Shown here: in pieces, positions 34,172 through 43,381 of the stretch
Layout: each line of letters opens with the position of its first letter
Position numbering within the stretch: the stretch's first letter is position 1
Source of the DNA: Streptomonospora litoralis
GTDB taxonomy: Bacteria > Actinomycetota > Actinomycetes > Streptosporangiales > Streptosporangiaceae
Length of the DNA stretch: 64,000 bases
Direction of reading: 5' to 3'
NCBI RefSeq assembly: GCF_004323735.1
Contig: NZ_CP036455.1
Span: 5,660,193 to 5,724,192 of the forward strand
The notes under the pieces: generated by a model
The model's input: the letters and a program-made list of their open reading frames with translations, nothing else
What the model was told of the DNA's origin: nothing
The model's database searches: none
Program-made: the position numbers and the translations under genes

Positions 34172-35527
34172 TCAAGGCCCTGAATCGCCCTTCCGCAGGC
34201 AATCCACAACCGTGAGGACGCACAGGGCAGCGACCGCGCACAGCCGCCCCAGCAGGACCAGCGCGTAGCCCTCGAAGGCCAGACCCGCCGGCGGCCCGGC
34301 TACCGCGGGGTCGCTCTGCTGGGTGACGAACAGCAGGTGCTGCCAGATGCCGAAGAAATAGCAGACCTCGGCCACCTGCCACAGAGCGAAGAGCGCGACC
34401 GGCACGGCCGGGCGCACCGTACGCGGCCAGGCGAGGACGGCCAGAGGCAGCAGCCACAGCACGAACTGCGGTGACCACACCTTGTTCGTCATCAGGAAGG
34501 CGGCCACCACCAGGAACACCAGCTGCTCCAGCGGCGGCCTCCGGCGCGCCAGCACCCCCAGCAGCGCGATCGCCGCGCAGGCGACCAGCAGTGAGCCCGT
34601 ACCCGTGGCGTTGACCAGGTCCAGGTCGCCGGAATCGAACAGGCCGAAGCCGCCCAGCGCGTAATAGAGCGACCCCCAGTCGGCGCCGCGCTCCCGGCTG
34701 AAGGTGAAGAACGTCGCCCAGTTGTCCGGCGCGGCCAGCACGACCGGCAGGTTCACCGCGGCCCACGCGGCCACCGCCCCGCCGAGGGTGCGCAGGAAGC
34801 CGGACAGCGGCAGCCCGCCCTCCTTGCGCCACAGCTCCCGCAGCGCCAGCACGAAGAGCGGTCCCAGCACCAGGAACGGGTAGAACTTCGCGGCCGTCGC
34901 CAACCCGATCAGCGCTCCGGCGGCCCACATCCGGCCGCGGGCGTAGCAGAGCAGGCCGCCGACCAGCAGCGCCACCGCCAGCAGGTCCCAGTTGATCAGG
35001 CCGGTCAGCACCGCAGACGGCGCCAGCGCGACGAACCCGCCGGCGAGCAGAGCCGCGCGGGGGTGGAAATCGCCGCCCGCGGCGGCGAGCCCGCCGCGGC
35101 CCGCGATGTGTCCGGTGCCCACCACCGCGACGACCAGGCAGCAGCCCAGTACCGCGGCGGTGACGTCGAAGTAGGCGAAACCTCGGGCGCTGTCGGGCAG
35201 CCACGCGACGGCGCGCGCCGCCAAGTAGTGCAGGCCGCCGGTCAGTACGGGGTACTCGGTCTGGACGTCGAGGTAGGGCACGGCGCCGGTGCCGAGCTCG
35301 TCCCGGTAGTACAGCGGGAAGATGTCGCTGTAGCAGGCGTAGGTGTACTGGCCGCCCTCGATCCACGCGCCGCCGAAGCGGCACGGCCACTTCGCGAGGT
35401 AGGCCAGCACGGCGCCGACGGCACCGAGGACGACCAGCCACAGTCCCGTCCGCCCTGTGTCGTGGGGCATACGCCGCGGGCCGGCGGCGAGATCGCCGCC
35501 GGCCCGCGGTTCGGGCGTCACAGTCAC
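34172..35527 (-). CDS. GT-C-type membrane glycosyltransferase (GT87/DUF2029-like)
   Basis: 451 aa with about 11-12 transmembrane helices. An extracytoplasmic loop after helix 1 (FPLYYRDELGTGAVPYLDVQ, then TEYPVLTGGLHYLAARAVAW) and LINWDLLAVALLVGGLLCYA fit the polyprenyl-phosphate-sugar-dependent GT87 family. The GTG start directly abuts the PBP stop (TAG then GTG), so the two are translationally coupled, suggesting a shared role in envelope building. The sugar is unknown. Confidence 0.8.
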   Translation of the reverse strand: MTVTPEPRAGGDLAAGPRRMPHDTGRTGLWLVVLGAVGAVLAYLAKWPCRFGGAWIEGGQYTYACYSDIFPLYYRDELGTGAVPYLDVQTEYPVLTGGLHYLAARAVAWLPDSARGFAYFDVTAAVLGCCLVVAVVGTGHIAGRGGLAAAGGDFHPRAALLAGGFVALAPSAVLTGLINWDLLAVALLVGGLLCYARGRMWAAGALIGLATAAKFYPFLVLGPLFVLALRELWRKEGGLPLSGFLRTLGGAVAAWAAVNLPVVLAAPDNWATFFTFSRERGADWGSLYYALGGFGLFDSGDLDLVNATGTGSLLVACAAIALLGVLARRRPPLEQLVFLVVAAFLMTNKVWSPQFVLWLLPLAVLAWPRTVRPAVPVALFALWQVAEVCYFFGIWQHLLFVTQQSDPAVAGPPAGLAFEGYALVLLGRLCAVAALCVLTVVDCLRKGDSGP

Positions 35528-38185
35528 CTAGAAGCCGCCCAGCTGGATTCCGTTGTCGTTGTCGTCCTCGTTGTTGCCGCCGTTGTTGCCGTTGCCGTTG
35601 CCGCCCTCGCCCGGCTCGCCGCCCGTGGGCTCCCCGGTCGGCGTGCCCGGCGTGGTGGGCTCGCAGTCCTCCCAGAAATTGTCCGGGCGGCACGGCGGAG
35701 TCGCGGTCTCCGTCGGATCCTCGGTCTGCTGAGTCGGCGACTCAGGCGCGGTCGGCGTAATCGTCTCGTCCGGCTCCTCGCTCGGCTCCTCCTGGGTCGG
35801 CGTGGCCTCCGGCGTGGGCGTCGGCCCGTAGCGCTTCGCGCTGCCCGAGTAGACCGGGTCCTCGAAGCGCATGACCTCCTTGCCCTTCATCGCCTCGGTC
35901 ATGTACGTCTTCCAGATCTTGGCGGAGGTCGTACCACCGTAGATCGCCTCGACGCCGGGGATGACCAGCTTCTTGCCGTCGTCGCGGCTCAGCCCGACCG
36001 CCGTGGAGAGCTGCGGGGTGAACCCGACGAACCACGCCGACTTGGCGCTGTTGGAGGTACCGGTCTTGCCGGCCACCGGGCGGCCGTCGGGCAGCGCGGC
36101 CGATTCGCCACCGCCGTTCTCGACCACCTGGGTCATCGCGTAAGTGGCGTCGATCGCGGTCTGCCGGCTGAACGCCTGCGTGCCCGACTCCAGCTTGGCG
36201 GCGTCCTCGGGCTCGACCACGTCTCCCTCGGCGTTGGTGACCTTGGTGATCATGTGCTGGGGCATGTGCACGCCGCCGTTGGCGAACGTGGCGAACCCGG
36301 CCGCCTGGTCGAGCGCGGAGACGCGGTAGGTGCCCAGCGCGATGTTGGGCCCCAGCTGCGCGGTCTCGAACTGGTCCTCGCTGACGCCGGCCGCGGCCGC
36401 GGTGTCGCGCACCGCCTGCGGAGTGGTCTCGATCGCCAGCTGCACGAAGCTGGTGTTGATCGAGTCCGCGGTCGACTCGACGAGGTTCACTTGGCCGTGG
36501 TCGACGTTGCTGTCGTTCTGGATCGACTCACCGACACCCGGGAACTCCTGCGGGGAGTCGCCGTTGAACTCGCTCTTCAACCCGATCCCCTGCTCCAGTC
36601 CGGTCGCGAGGACGTAGGGCTTGAACGCCGAACCGGCCTGCGCGTCGAGCCGAAGCGAGTTGTTGGGGTCCTTCGTCCAGTCCGTGCCGCCGTAGAACGC
36701 CTTGATCTCGCCCGTCTGCGGCTTGACCGAGACGAGGCCCTGGACGGTCTCCTTCGGCATGTCGGGCAGAGTCTCGGAGAAGGCCTTAGCGGCCTCCTTC
36801 ATCAGCTTGGGGTCGAGGGAGGTCTCGACCGTGTAGCCGCCGGTCTGCACCTGGCCGGGCTCCAGCCCGTACCGGTTGGCCAGCTCGTTGAGGACGGCCG
36901 TCTTGATATAGCCCTCCTGGCCCTGCACCTCCAGGCCGGGGTCGTAAGGGACCGTTTCGGGGAACTCCAGCTCGTTGGCCTTCGCCTTCGTCATGCCCAG
37001 TTCGGGGTTGTTCTGGTGCATTTCGACCAGGCCGTCGCGGGTGTAGTCCCAGCGCTCCTTGAGGATCTCCTCCATCTCCGAGCCCTTCTCGATGTTCTCG
37101 AAGTTGCCCGGCTGCTGGATGATGGAGCCGATGAACACGCCCTCGGCCGCGTTGAGGTCCTGCACGTCCTTGCCGAAGTACGCCTGCGCGGCGGCCTGGA
37201 CCCCGTACGCCTGGCGGCCGAAGTAGATCGTGTTGAGGTACTTCTTCAGGATCTCATCGGGGGCCATGACCTGGCCCGCCTTGATCGCGATCATGATCTC
37301 GCGCAGCTTGCGGGTGTAGGTGCGCTCCTGGGAGAGGATGTCGTAGTAGTTGCGCGCCATCTGCTGCGTGATGGTGGAACCGCCGCCGGCCGAGCCCAGC
37401 GTCAGCACGGCGCGCGCGGTGCCGGATATGGAGATGCCCGGCTCCTCGTAGAAGTTGCGCTGCTCGGCGGCGAGGACGCCGTTGACGACGGGCTGCGGAA
37501 TCTCCTCGCCTTCTTTGATCATGACGCGGTTGACCTCGCCGGTGGTGACCGCCTCTTTGCCGTTGGCGTAGTTGATGCTGGTGGCCGCGAGCATCGCCCT
37601 GTCCTGCTCGTCGATCGTGCGGGGATCCGGCGTGCTGGCGTAGGCGATGCCCAGCACCGCCACGCCGGTGATGAACATCAGGCTGCAGGCGATGACGGCG
37701 GGCTTCCACGCCTTGGCGAAGAAGCGCTTGACGGGGCCGCGGTCGTCGAACTCGTCGTGGTCGTCGTCCCGTGCGGCCCTGCGGCGGCCACCCGAGCCGT
37801 GCGCGGCCCGGCGGCCGGGTCCGCCGGGGCCGGCCTCGGATCTGGCGCCGCCTGCCGCGGCGCGCCGTTGGCCGCTCTGCCTGCCGGGCTCGGGGCGGCG
37901 CCGGCGGGCGTCGCCCGGCTCGGGGCGGCTGCGTCGGGCGGGGCGGTCGTCGTCCCAGAAGCCGTCGCCGTCGGCGGGGCCGGGGCGGCCGCGACCGCCA
38001 CCGCCGCCTCCGCCGCCGTCCCAGTAGCCGGCGGTGTCGTCCCGGTCAGGCCTGCGCCGGCCGCCGGCGCGTTCGTCCCCCGCCGGGCCGCCGGCCCGGC
38101 GCCTGCCGCCGTCGCCGTGCGCGCCGCCGGCCGGGCCACCGGCCCGGCGGCGCCCGCCGGCATTCCGTCGTCTTTCGGTACTCAC
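35528..38185 (-). CDS. Bifunctional class A penicillin-binding protein (transglycosylase/transpeptidase)
   Basis: 885 aa. A cytoplasmic N-terminus of about 160 residues is Arg/Gly/Asp-rich and disordered; one TM helix follows (AVIACSLMFITGVAVLGIAY). The GT51 domain contains LAAEQRNFYEEPGI, GGSTITQQMARNYY and KKYLNTIYFGRQAYG. The transpeptidase has the active serine in AGSAFKPYVL (near 515), SINTSF and KTGTSNSAKSAWF (near 703). The extracellular tail of about 110 residues is Pro/Thr/Glu- then Gly/Asn-rich. A GTG start at 38185 is chosen over ATG 38296 because the upstream extension has poor codon bias. Confidence 0.93.
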   Translation of the reverse strand: MSTERRRNAGGRRRAGGPAGGAHGDGGRRRAGGPAGDERAGGRRRPDRDDTAGYWDGGGGGGGGRGRPGPADGDGFWDDDRPARRSRPEPGDARRRRPEPGRQSGQRRAAAGGARSEAGPGGPGRRAAHGSGGRRRAARDDDHDEFDDRGPVKRFFAKAWKPAVIACSLMFITGVAVLGIAYASTPDPRTIDEQDRAMLAATSINYANGKEAVTTGEVNRVMIKEGEEIPQPVVNGVLAAEQRNFYEEPGISISGTARAVLTLGSAGGGSTITQQMARNYYDILSQERTYTRKLREIMIAIKAGQVMAPDEILKKYLNTIYFGRQAYGVQAAAQAYFGKDVQDLNAAEGVFIGSIIQQPGNFENIEKGSEMEEILKERWDYTRDGLVEMHQNNPELGMTKAKANELEFPETVPYDPGLEVQGQEGYIKTAVLNELANRYGLEPGQVQTGGYTVETSLDPKLMKEAAKAFSETLPDMPKETVQGLVSVKPQTGEIKAFYGGTDWTKDPNNSLRLDAQAGSAFKPYVLATGLEQGIGLKSEFNGDSPQEFPGVGESIQNDSNVDHGQVNLVESTADSINTSFVQLAIETTPQAVRDTAAAAGVSEDQFETAQLGPNIALGTYRVSALDQAAGFATFANGGVHMPQHMITKVTNAEGDVVEPEDAAKLESGTQAFSRQTAIDATYAMTQVVENGGGESAALPDGRPVAGKTGTSNSAKSAWFVGFTPQLSTAVGLSRDDGKKLVIPGVEAIYGGTTSAKIWKTYMTEAMKGKEVMRFEDPVYSGSAKRYGPTPTPEATPTQEEPSEEPDETITPTAPESPTQQTEDPTETATPPCRPDNFWEDCEPTTPGTPTGEPTGGEPGEGGNGNGNNGGNNEDDNDNGIQLGGF

Positions 38186-38794
38186 GCGTCCTCGATTGCT
38201 GTTCAGCGGCCGATCGGCCTTACGACTCGGGTAGGGGAAGGGGGATGGGTGACCCTGCGCGAAGGCGATTCCGGCCGACGGTTCGAACCGCACCAATCGG
38301 TTTCGGGGGTTCCAGCGTCCGATTTATGGGACGCCCGACTGTCGCGGTTGGTTTTCGACCGCGCCGGAAACGCCGTCCTCTGCTTCCTCCTGTCGGCGAC
38401 CTCTAGGCAAGAACCCCGTGGTGGGGCCCTGGTCGGGTGTCGGCCGTCACAGCCGCACTCGACGCGCTCGCCTTCCTCGGCCCGGGTCCGCGTTCACGGG
38501 GGTGGACCACGGGCGCATCGGGCCCCACGGGTAAAGCACCCGTCACGGTAGAGCGATGCCGCCGCATAGCACAACCCGGGCGTGAGCGTAGCGGTCCGGC
38601 GGCGCAGGCCCGGAATCGGCGACTACGCCGTGTGCACGGACGACAGACTACGGTGCCCGCGCCGCGGCGCGGGTCCGAACGCGCCCGAGGGCTGCCACCG
38701 GGTGCATACCTCCAGGTCGCCCGCCATGTATCTCGGACACCGGGCGGACTGCGGACTCAGCATGCGGTGTTAGATAGTCAACATGGGGTTGCGT

Positions 38795-38811
38795 TATATC
38801 GACGCGATATA
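38795..38811. promoter_or_regulatory. Candidate PadR operator
   Basis: TATATCG-ACG-CGATATA is a perfect 17-bp inverted repeat within the only A/T-rich patch of the 783-bp space (38186-38968) between the PBP and PadR genes. It lies 158 bp before the PadR start, in the right place for autoregulation. The rest of that space shows no gene or RNA; GGTTCGAACC at 38279 is not part of a tRNA. Confidence 0.45.
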
Positions 38812-38968
38812 GTCATACGTAGATAAACCACCCATCGGACCCATCTTTCCAGGAAGCCCGCAGTCGGGCAGATGCCGCCCGGACTCGCCGCATCGCCGCG
38901 CGGGCGGGAACAGATCCGGCCCCGGCGGGGCTGACTCCCATAGGCGCGACGAAGCAGGAGGTGCGGTG

Positions 38969-39598
38969 ATGAGCTCAGGGCGGGCCCGCGTGCTGGAACT
39001 CGCCGTTCTCGGACACCTCGCCGCTGCCCCGATGCACGGCTACGAACTGCGCAAACGCCTCAACTCCGAACTCGGTGCGTTCCACGCCTTCTCCTACGGC
39101 TCCCTCTACCCGTGTCTGAAGGCGATGCTGCGCGACGACCTCGTGTCCGTCTCCGCACCGGGCGATACGTCCGCCGCGCGGGGGCGCCGCTCGCGGATCG
39201 TGTACCGGCTCACCGAACACGGACGCGACCGGCTGCACGCACTCCTCGCCGAGAGCACGCCCGCGGCCACCGACGACGAGTGCTTCGGGGTGCACTTCAC
39301 CCTGTTCGGCCGCACCCGCTCAGAGGTGCGGCTGCGTATCCTCGACGGTCGGCGCACGCGGCTGCTGGAGCGGCTCTCCACCCTGCGGCAACGCCTGGAC
39401 GACCAGCCGGGCGACCCCTACACCGTTGAATTGAACCGCCATCGGGCAGCGGCGATCGAGAGCGAGGTCGACTGGCTCGACGGCCTCATCCGCCGGGAGC
39501 GGCGGTGCGCGGAGAAGCCGTCGGGCACCGATGCGACCATCGGCGGAGGCGTCCCCCTGAACAGGGGTGCTCCGCCGCACACCGACAGCCGGCGCTAG
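38969..39598 (+). CDS. PadR-family transcriptional regulator
   Basis: 209 aa. Winged helix LELAVLGHLAAAPMHGYELR through FSYGSLYPCLKAMLRDDLVS and IVYRLTEHGRDRLHALLAES, plus a helical C-terminal dimerisation region. AGGAGGT lies six bases before ATG 38969 (a GTG at 38966 is also in frame). The conserved neighbour of inositol-3-phosphate synthase in actinobacteria, so likely its regulator. Confidence 0.88.
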   Translation: MSSGRARVLELAVLGHLAAAPMHGYELRKRLNSELGAFHAFSYGSLYPCLKAMLRDDLVSVSAPGDTSAARGRRSRIVYRLTEHGRDRLHALLAESTPAATDDECFGVHFTLFGRTRSEVRLRILDGRRTRLLERLSTLRQRLDDQPGDPYTVELNRHRAAAIESEVDWLDGLIRRERRCAEKPSGTDATIGGGVPLNRGAPPHTDSRR

Positions 39599-39685
39599 CC
39601 GGGCGGCCCAGTCGCCGCAGCTCGGCGCGCTTTCCCCGGCGCGCCGCGAACATCCCGATCAGCAACGAAAAAGGAGCAAGGACCA

Positions 39686-40765
39686 ATGGGTTCGGTACGC
39701 GTAGCCGTCGTCGGTGTCGGAAACTGTGCGGCGTCGCTCGTCCAGGGCGTCCACTACTACTCAGACGCCGACCCCGAGTCCCGGGTCCCCGGCCTCATGC
39801 ATGTGCAGTTCGGCTCCTACCACGTGCGCGATGTGGAGTTCGTCGCGGCGTTCGACGTCGACGCGAAGAAGGTCGGCCACGACCTCGCCGACGCCATCAG
39901 CGCCAGCGAGAACAACACGATGAAGATCTGCGACGTCGCACCCACCGGAGTGACGGTGCAGCGCGGCCCCACCTTCGACGGGCTGGGGCAGTACTACCGC
40001 GAGACCATCGAGGAGTCCACCGAGGACGCGGTCGACGTGGTCGCCGCGCTCAAGGCCGCCCGCGCCGACGTGCTCGTCTCCTATCTCCCCGTGGGCTCGG
40101 AGGAGGCCGACCGCTTCTACGCCCAGTGCGCCGTGGACGCCGGCGTGGCGTTCGTCAACGCGCTCCCGGTCTTCATCGCCTCCGACCCCGAGTGGGCCGA
40201 CAAGTTCACCGAGGCCGGCGTGCCCATCGTGGGCGACGACATCAAGTCCCAGGTCGGGGCGACCATAACGCACCGGGTGCTGTCCAAGCTCTTCGAGGAC
40301 CGCGGGGTCGTCGTGGACCGCACCTACCAGCTCAACTTCGGCGGGAACATGGACTTCATGAACATGCTGGAGCGCGAGCGGCTGGAGTCCAAGAAGGTTT
40401 CCAAGACGCAGTCGGTCACCTCGCAGATCCCGCACGAACTCAAGGCCGGGTCGGTACACATCGGCCCCTCGGACCATGTGCCGTGGCTGGACGACCGCAA
40501 GTGGGCCTACATCCGCCTGGAGGGCCGCGCCTTCGGCGACGCGCCGGTGAACCTGGAGTACAAGCTGGAGGTGTGGGATTCCCCCAACTCCGCCGGGATC
40601 ATCATCGACGCCATCCGCGCGGCGAAGATCGCCAAGGACCGCGGAATCGGCGGCCCCATCCTGTCGGCCTCCTCCTACTTCATGAAGTCGCCGCCCGTCC
40701 AGCACAGCGACAGCGACGGCCACGCGATGGTCGAGCGCTTCATCGCGGGCGAAATCGACCGCTGA
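39686..40765 (+). CDS. ino1: Inositol-3-phosphate synthase
   Basis: 359 aa. Converts glucose-6-phosphate to 1L-myo-inositol-1-phosphate using NAD, supplying phosphatidylinositol and mycothiol. The NAD site is [20 protein letters not shown]; further conserved blocks are [50 protein letters not shown] and [20 protein letters not shown]. The short single-domain form is the actinobacterial type. AAGGAG precedes the ATG. Confidence 0.95.
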   Translation: MGSVRVAVVGVGNCAASLVQGVHYYSDADPESRVPGLMHVQFGSYHVRDVEFVAAFDVDAKKVGHDLADAISASENNTMKICDVAPTGVTVQRGPTFDGLGQYYRETIEESTEDAVDVVAALKAARADVLVSYLPVGSEEADRFYAQCAVDAGVAFVNALPVFIASDPEWADKFTEAGVPIVGDDIKSQVGATITHRVLSKLFEDRGVVVDRTYQLNFGGNMDFMNMLERERLESKKVSKTQSVTSQIPHELKAGSVHIGPSDHVPWLDDRKWAYIRLEGRAFGDAPVNLEYKLEVWDSPNSAGIIIDAIRAAKIAKDRGIGGPILSASSYFMKSPPVQHSDSDGHAMVERFIAGEIDR

Positions 40766-40967
40766 GCCGCGGTCGCGCCGCCGCCTCACGCGGATCCGTT
40801 CGCCAGCGGGGTACCGCTCGCGCGAGGCGGCCGCTCGGCCGTGGGCGGGGACGCCTGGATGCGGCCGGGGTCGGCCGCCGGGGATCGGCCGGCCGCCGCG
40901 GACGTCATAATGGCCTTCCGACCGAAGCCGACCCGGGCAGATCGCCCGTGCAGGGCAAGGAGCCTCG

Positions 40968-41798
40968 ATGAGCTACCCCCAGGACCCCGGCTGGTCCGCT
41001 CCCCCGGGACACCAGGGACCCCAGGGTCCGTGGCAGCAACCTCCCCCGGGAGCCGGCGGTCCTCAGTACCCCGGACAGCAGCCTCCCGGCGGTCCCGGCC
41101 CCGGATACGGGCCGCCGCCGAGCGGACCCGGCCCTGGATACGGGCCGCCGCCGAGCGGACCCGGCCCTGGATACGGGCCGCCGCCGAGCGGACCCGGATA
41201 CGGCCCTCCGGGCGGTCCGGGCGCACCACCGGGCGGGCATCCAGGCGGCGCGCCCCAGAACCCCTTCCCCCCGCCGCCCGGTGGACGGCCGCCCGGGGGC
41301 GGCCGCAACGTCGGGCTCATCCTGGTCATCGTCGCCGTCTGCATCGCCGTGCTCGTCGTGTTGGGCGGGGTCGGGTTCTGGCTCCTCGGCACGTCGAACG
41401 GGGGCTCTTCGGGGTCCTCGGGCTCCGCCGGCCAAGGCGGCGGCTCGCTGGAGCGCTACCAGGGCACCTGGGACGGCTCGCTCGAACAGTACGACGCCGG
41501 CGGCAACTCCATGGGCACCTGGTCGCTCACCCTGGAGATCGACGGCGAGCGGATCGCGGGTGAGGAGTACGGCCTCACAGGAACCGAGGACGGCCGCTGC
41601 ACCTGGGAGATCGCCGACACCACACTTACTCGGGAGAACCTGCGGTTCGCCTACTCGGTGGCCGACGACCCCGACTGCGTCGACAACGGCGCAGTCACGC
41701 TGACGCCCGCCGGCGACGACGGTCTCGAAATCGTGGTCGTCAGCACCATGCAGGACGGCAGTGAAAGCACGTCGTCGGGCATCATCCAGCGCCAGTAG
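40968..41798 (+). CDS. Membrane-anchored protein with Pro/Gly-rich cytoplasmic N-terminus
   Basis: 276 aa. Residues 1 to about 110 are Pro/Gly/Tyr-rich with a repeated GPGYGPPPSGP unit. One TM helix follows (VGLILVIVAVCIAVLVVLGG), then a Gly/Ser linker and an extracellular beta-rich domain of about 115 residues (YQGTWDGSLEQYDAGGNSMG ... TSSGIIQRQ) resembling lipocalin-like or DUF-type single domains. AAGGAG precedes the ATG by six bases. Function unknown; such N-termini occur in actinobacterial membrane proteins linked to secretion and cell-wall growth. Confidence 0.75.
   Translation: MSYPQDPGWSAPPGHQGPQGPWQQPPPGAGGPQYPGQQPPGGPGPGYGPPPSGPGPGYGPPPSGPGPGYGPPPSGPGYGPPGGPGAPPGGHPGGAPQNPFPPPPGGRPPGGGRNVGLILVIVAVCIAVLVVLGGVGFWLLGTSNGGSSGSSGSAGQGGGSLERYQGTWDGSLEQYDAGGNSMGTWSLTLEIDGERIAGEEYGLTGTEDGRCTWEIADTTLTRENLRFAYSVADDPDCVDNGAVTLTPAGDDGLEIVVVSTMQDGSESTSSGIIQRQ
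41095..41205 (+). repeat. 33-bp tandem coding repeat (about three copies)
   Basis: GGATACGGGCCGCCGCCGAG recurs at 41103, 41136 and 41169, a 33-bp period encoding 11 residues (GPGYGPPPSGP). The copies are nearly identical in DNA, so copy number may vary between strains. Confidence 0.85.
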
Positions 41799-41812
41799 GA
41801 GACCTGCGCCGC

Positions 41813-41868
41813 ACAGCGGCGGCCGGACGCGCGCAACCGTCCGGCCGCCGCTGTTTCACGTGGAACGT
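41813..41868 (+). terminator. Hairpin terminator followed by a near-parS word
   Basis: A perfect 17-bp stem (ACAGCGGCGGCCGGACG) with an eight-base loop ends at 41854 and runs into TTTC. Overlapping its end, TGTTTCACGTGGAACG (41853-41868) differs from the parS consensus TGTTTCACGTGAAACA at two positions. Confidence 0.75.
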
Positions 41869-41955
41869 CGCCCGCGCCCGGCACCGCGCCCGTGCCGGCT
41901 TCGGCGGCCGAGCCGCGGTGCGTCCGCGGCGTCCGGGCAGCCATAGGGTTGACCG

Positions 41956-43260
41956 GTGTCCTTCTACCGCGATCTGCGCGACGTGCTTCGGGGACCGCGG
42001 TTCCGCCGCCTGTTCGCCACCCGGCTGGTCTCCCAGTTCGGCGACGGCGTCTACCAGGCCGGACTGGCGGGATACGTCTTCTTCGCGCCCGAGCAGCAAA
42101 CCACCGCGGCCGAGGTCGCCGCGGCGTTCGCCGTCCTACTGCTGCCGTTCTCCGCCGTCGGCCCCTTCGCCGGTGTCCTTATCGACAGGTGGTCACGTCG
42201 ACAAGTCCTGGTCGCGTCGACCCTCGCCAAGGGGCTGCTGGCGGCCGGAACCGCCGCGCTGGTGTGGTCGGGCTCCGACGGTGCCGCCTTCTACGCCGGT
42301 GCCCTCGCCCTGCTCAGCGTGAACCGCTTCGTGCTGGCCGCGCTCTCCGCGGCGCTGCCGCACGTGGTGCCGCGGCACAAGCTCATGATGGCCAACGCCG
42401 TCACCCCGACGTGCGGCACCTTCGCCGCCTTCCTCGGTGCGGGTGTCGGTGCGGGACTGCGCCTGCTCGGCGGCGGCGGGCACACGGGCACCGCGCTGAT
42501 CCTGTTCGGAGCGGGAGTGGCGATGGCGCTGGCCGCGCCCGCGGCACTCACGCTCGGCCGGGCGGAACTGGGCCCCGACCTCGCCGAGCAGACCGACCGC
42601 GTCCGGACCGCGGTACGCAACGTCGCGGTGGGCCTGGCCGACGGGGCGCGCCACATCTGGCACCGGCGCCCGGCGCGCTACGGGCTCGCCACCATCGCCG
42701 GTCACCGCCTCGGCTACGGCGTCGCGACGCTGGTCACGCTGCTGCTCTACAACAACACCTTCACCGCCGGCGGCGTGGCCGGGTTCGCCGGGTTCTCCGT
42801 GGCGCTGGCGGCCTCGGCCGCCGGGTTCTTCGCCGGCGCGGTGTCGACGCCCTGGGCCACGGCCCGGGTCCCCGCCGACGCCTGGATCGCGCTGCTACTG
42901 GGCGGTGGATGTACGGCACTGGTGGGATTCGGCCTGCCGTTCTCCGCCGTCCTCTTCCCAGCGGCGGCATTCGCGCTGGGGGTCGTGTCACAGGGCGTGA
43001 AGGTGAGTGTCGACACGCTGGTCCAGCGACATGTCGACGACGCCTTCCGGGGGCGGGTCTTCTCGGTCTACGACATGCTCTTCAACGCCGCCTTCGTCGC
43101 CGGAGCCGCCGTGGCCGCGGTAGCGGTGCCGCCGTCAGGGGTCAGCGCCGGAACCGTCGCCGCCCTCGCCGCCGGCTACGCGGTGATGGCGGCCTGCTGG
43201 ACGGTGCGCGCCCGCGTCCGGCGCCGCGCGGGGGCCGACGCGGCCCGCAGCGGGGAGTGA
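41956..43260 (+). CDS. MFS transporter (EntS/MFS_3-like)
   Basis: 434 aa, about 12 TM helices. The start FYRDLRDVLRGPRFRRLFAT (then RLVSQFGDGVYQAGLAGYVF) and the loop GVLIDRWSRRQVLVASTLAK (motif A-like) are typical of the MFS_3 group of exporters. A GTG start at 41956. Substrate unknown. Confidence 0.85.
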   Translation: MSFYRDLRDVLRGPRFRRLFATRLVSQFGDGVYQAGLAGYVFFAPEQQTTAAEVAAAFAVLLLPFSAVGPFAGVLIDRWSRRQVLVASTLAKGLLAAGTAALVWSGSDGAAFYAGALALLSVNRFVLAALSAALPHVVPRHKLMMANAVTPTCGTFAAFLGAGVGAGLRLLGGGGHTGTALILFGAGVAMALAAPAALTLGRAELGPDLAEQTDRVRTAVRNVAVGLADGARHIWHRRPARYGLATIAGHRLGYGVATLVTLLLYNNTFTAGGVAGFAGFSVALAASAAGFFAGAVSTPWATARVPADAWIALLLGGGCTALVGFGLPFSAVLFPAAAFALGVVSQGVKVSVDTLVQRHVDDAFRGRVFSVYDMLFNAAFVAGAAVAAVAVPPSGVSAGTVAALAAGYAVMAACWTVRARVRRRAGADAARSGE

Positions 43261-43381
43261 GGCGGCCGCGAGGAGCCGAAGCGCGGTGTCGACATGGCGC
43301 TGTGGCGATGCGGCGACATGCGGACATGCCGGTATGCGGCCCGGGGACGCGCCCTGCGGCCCCGGGAGGCCGGCCGGTGCC

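Noticed and set aside
38279..38288. GGTTCGAACC as a tRNA T-loop
   Set aside because: No acceptor, D or anticodon arm can be built around it; it is just a palindromic word before the PBP gene.
35063..38551. Very long plus-strand open frame (over 1100 codons)
   Set aside because: Antisense shadow of the PBP and GT87 genes; Val/Leu/Gly/Asp-rich text without domains, while the minus strand encodes complete families.
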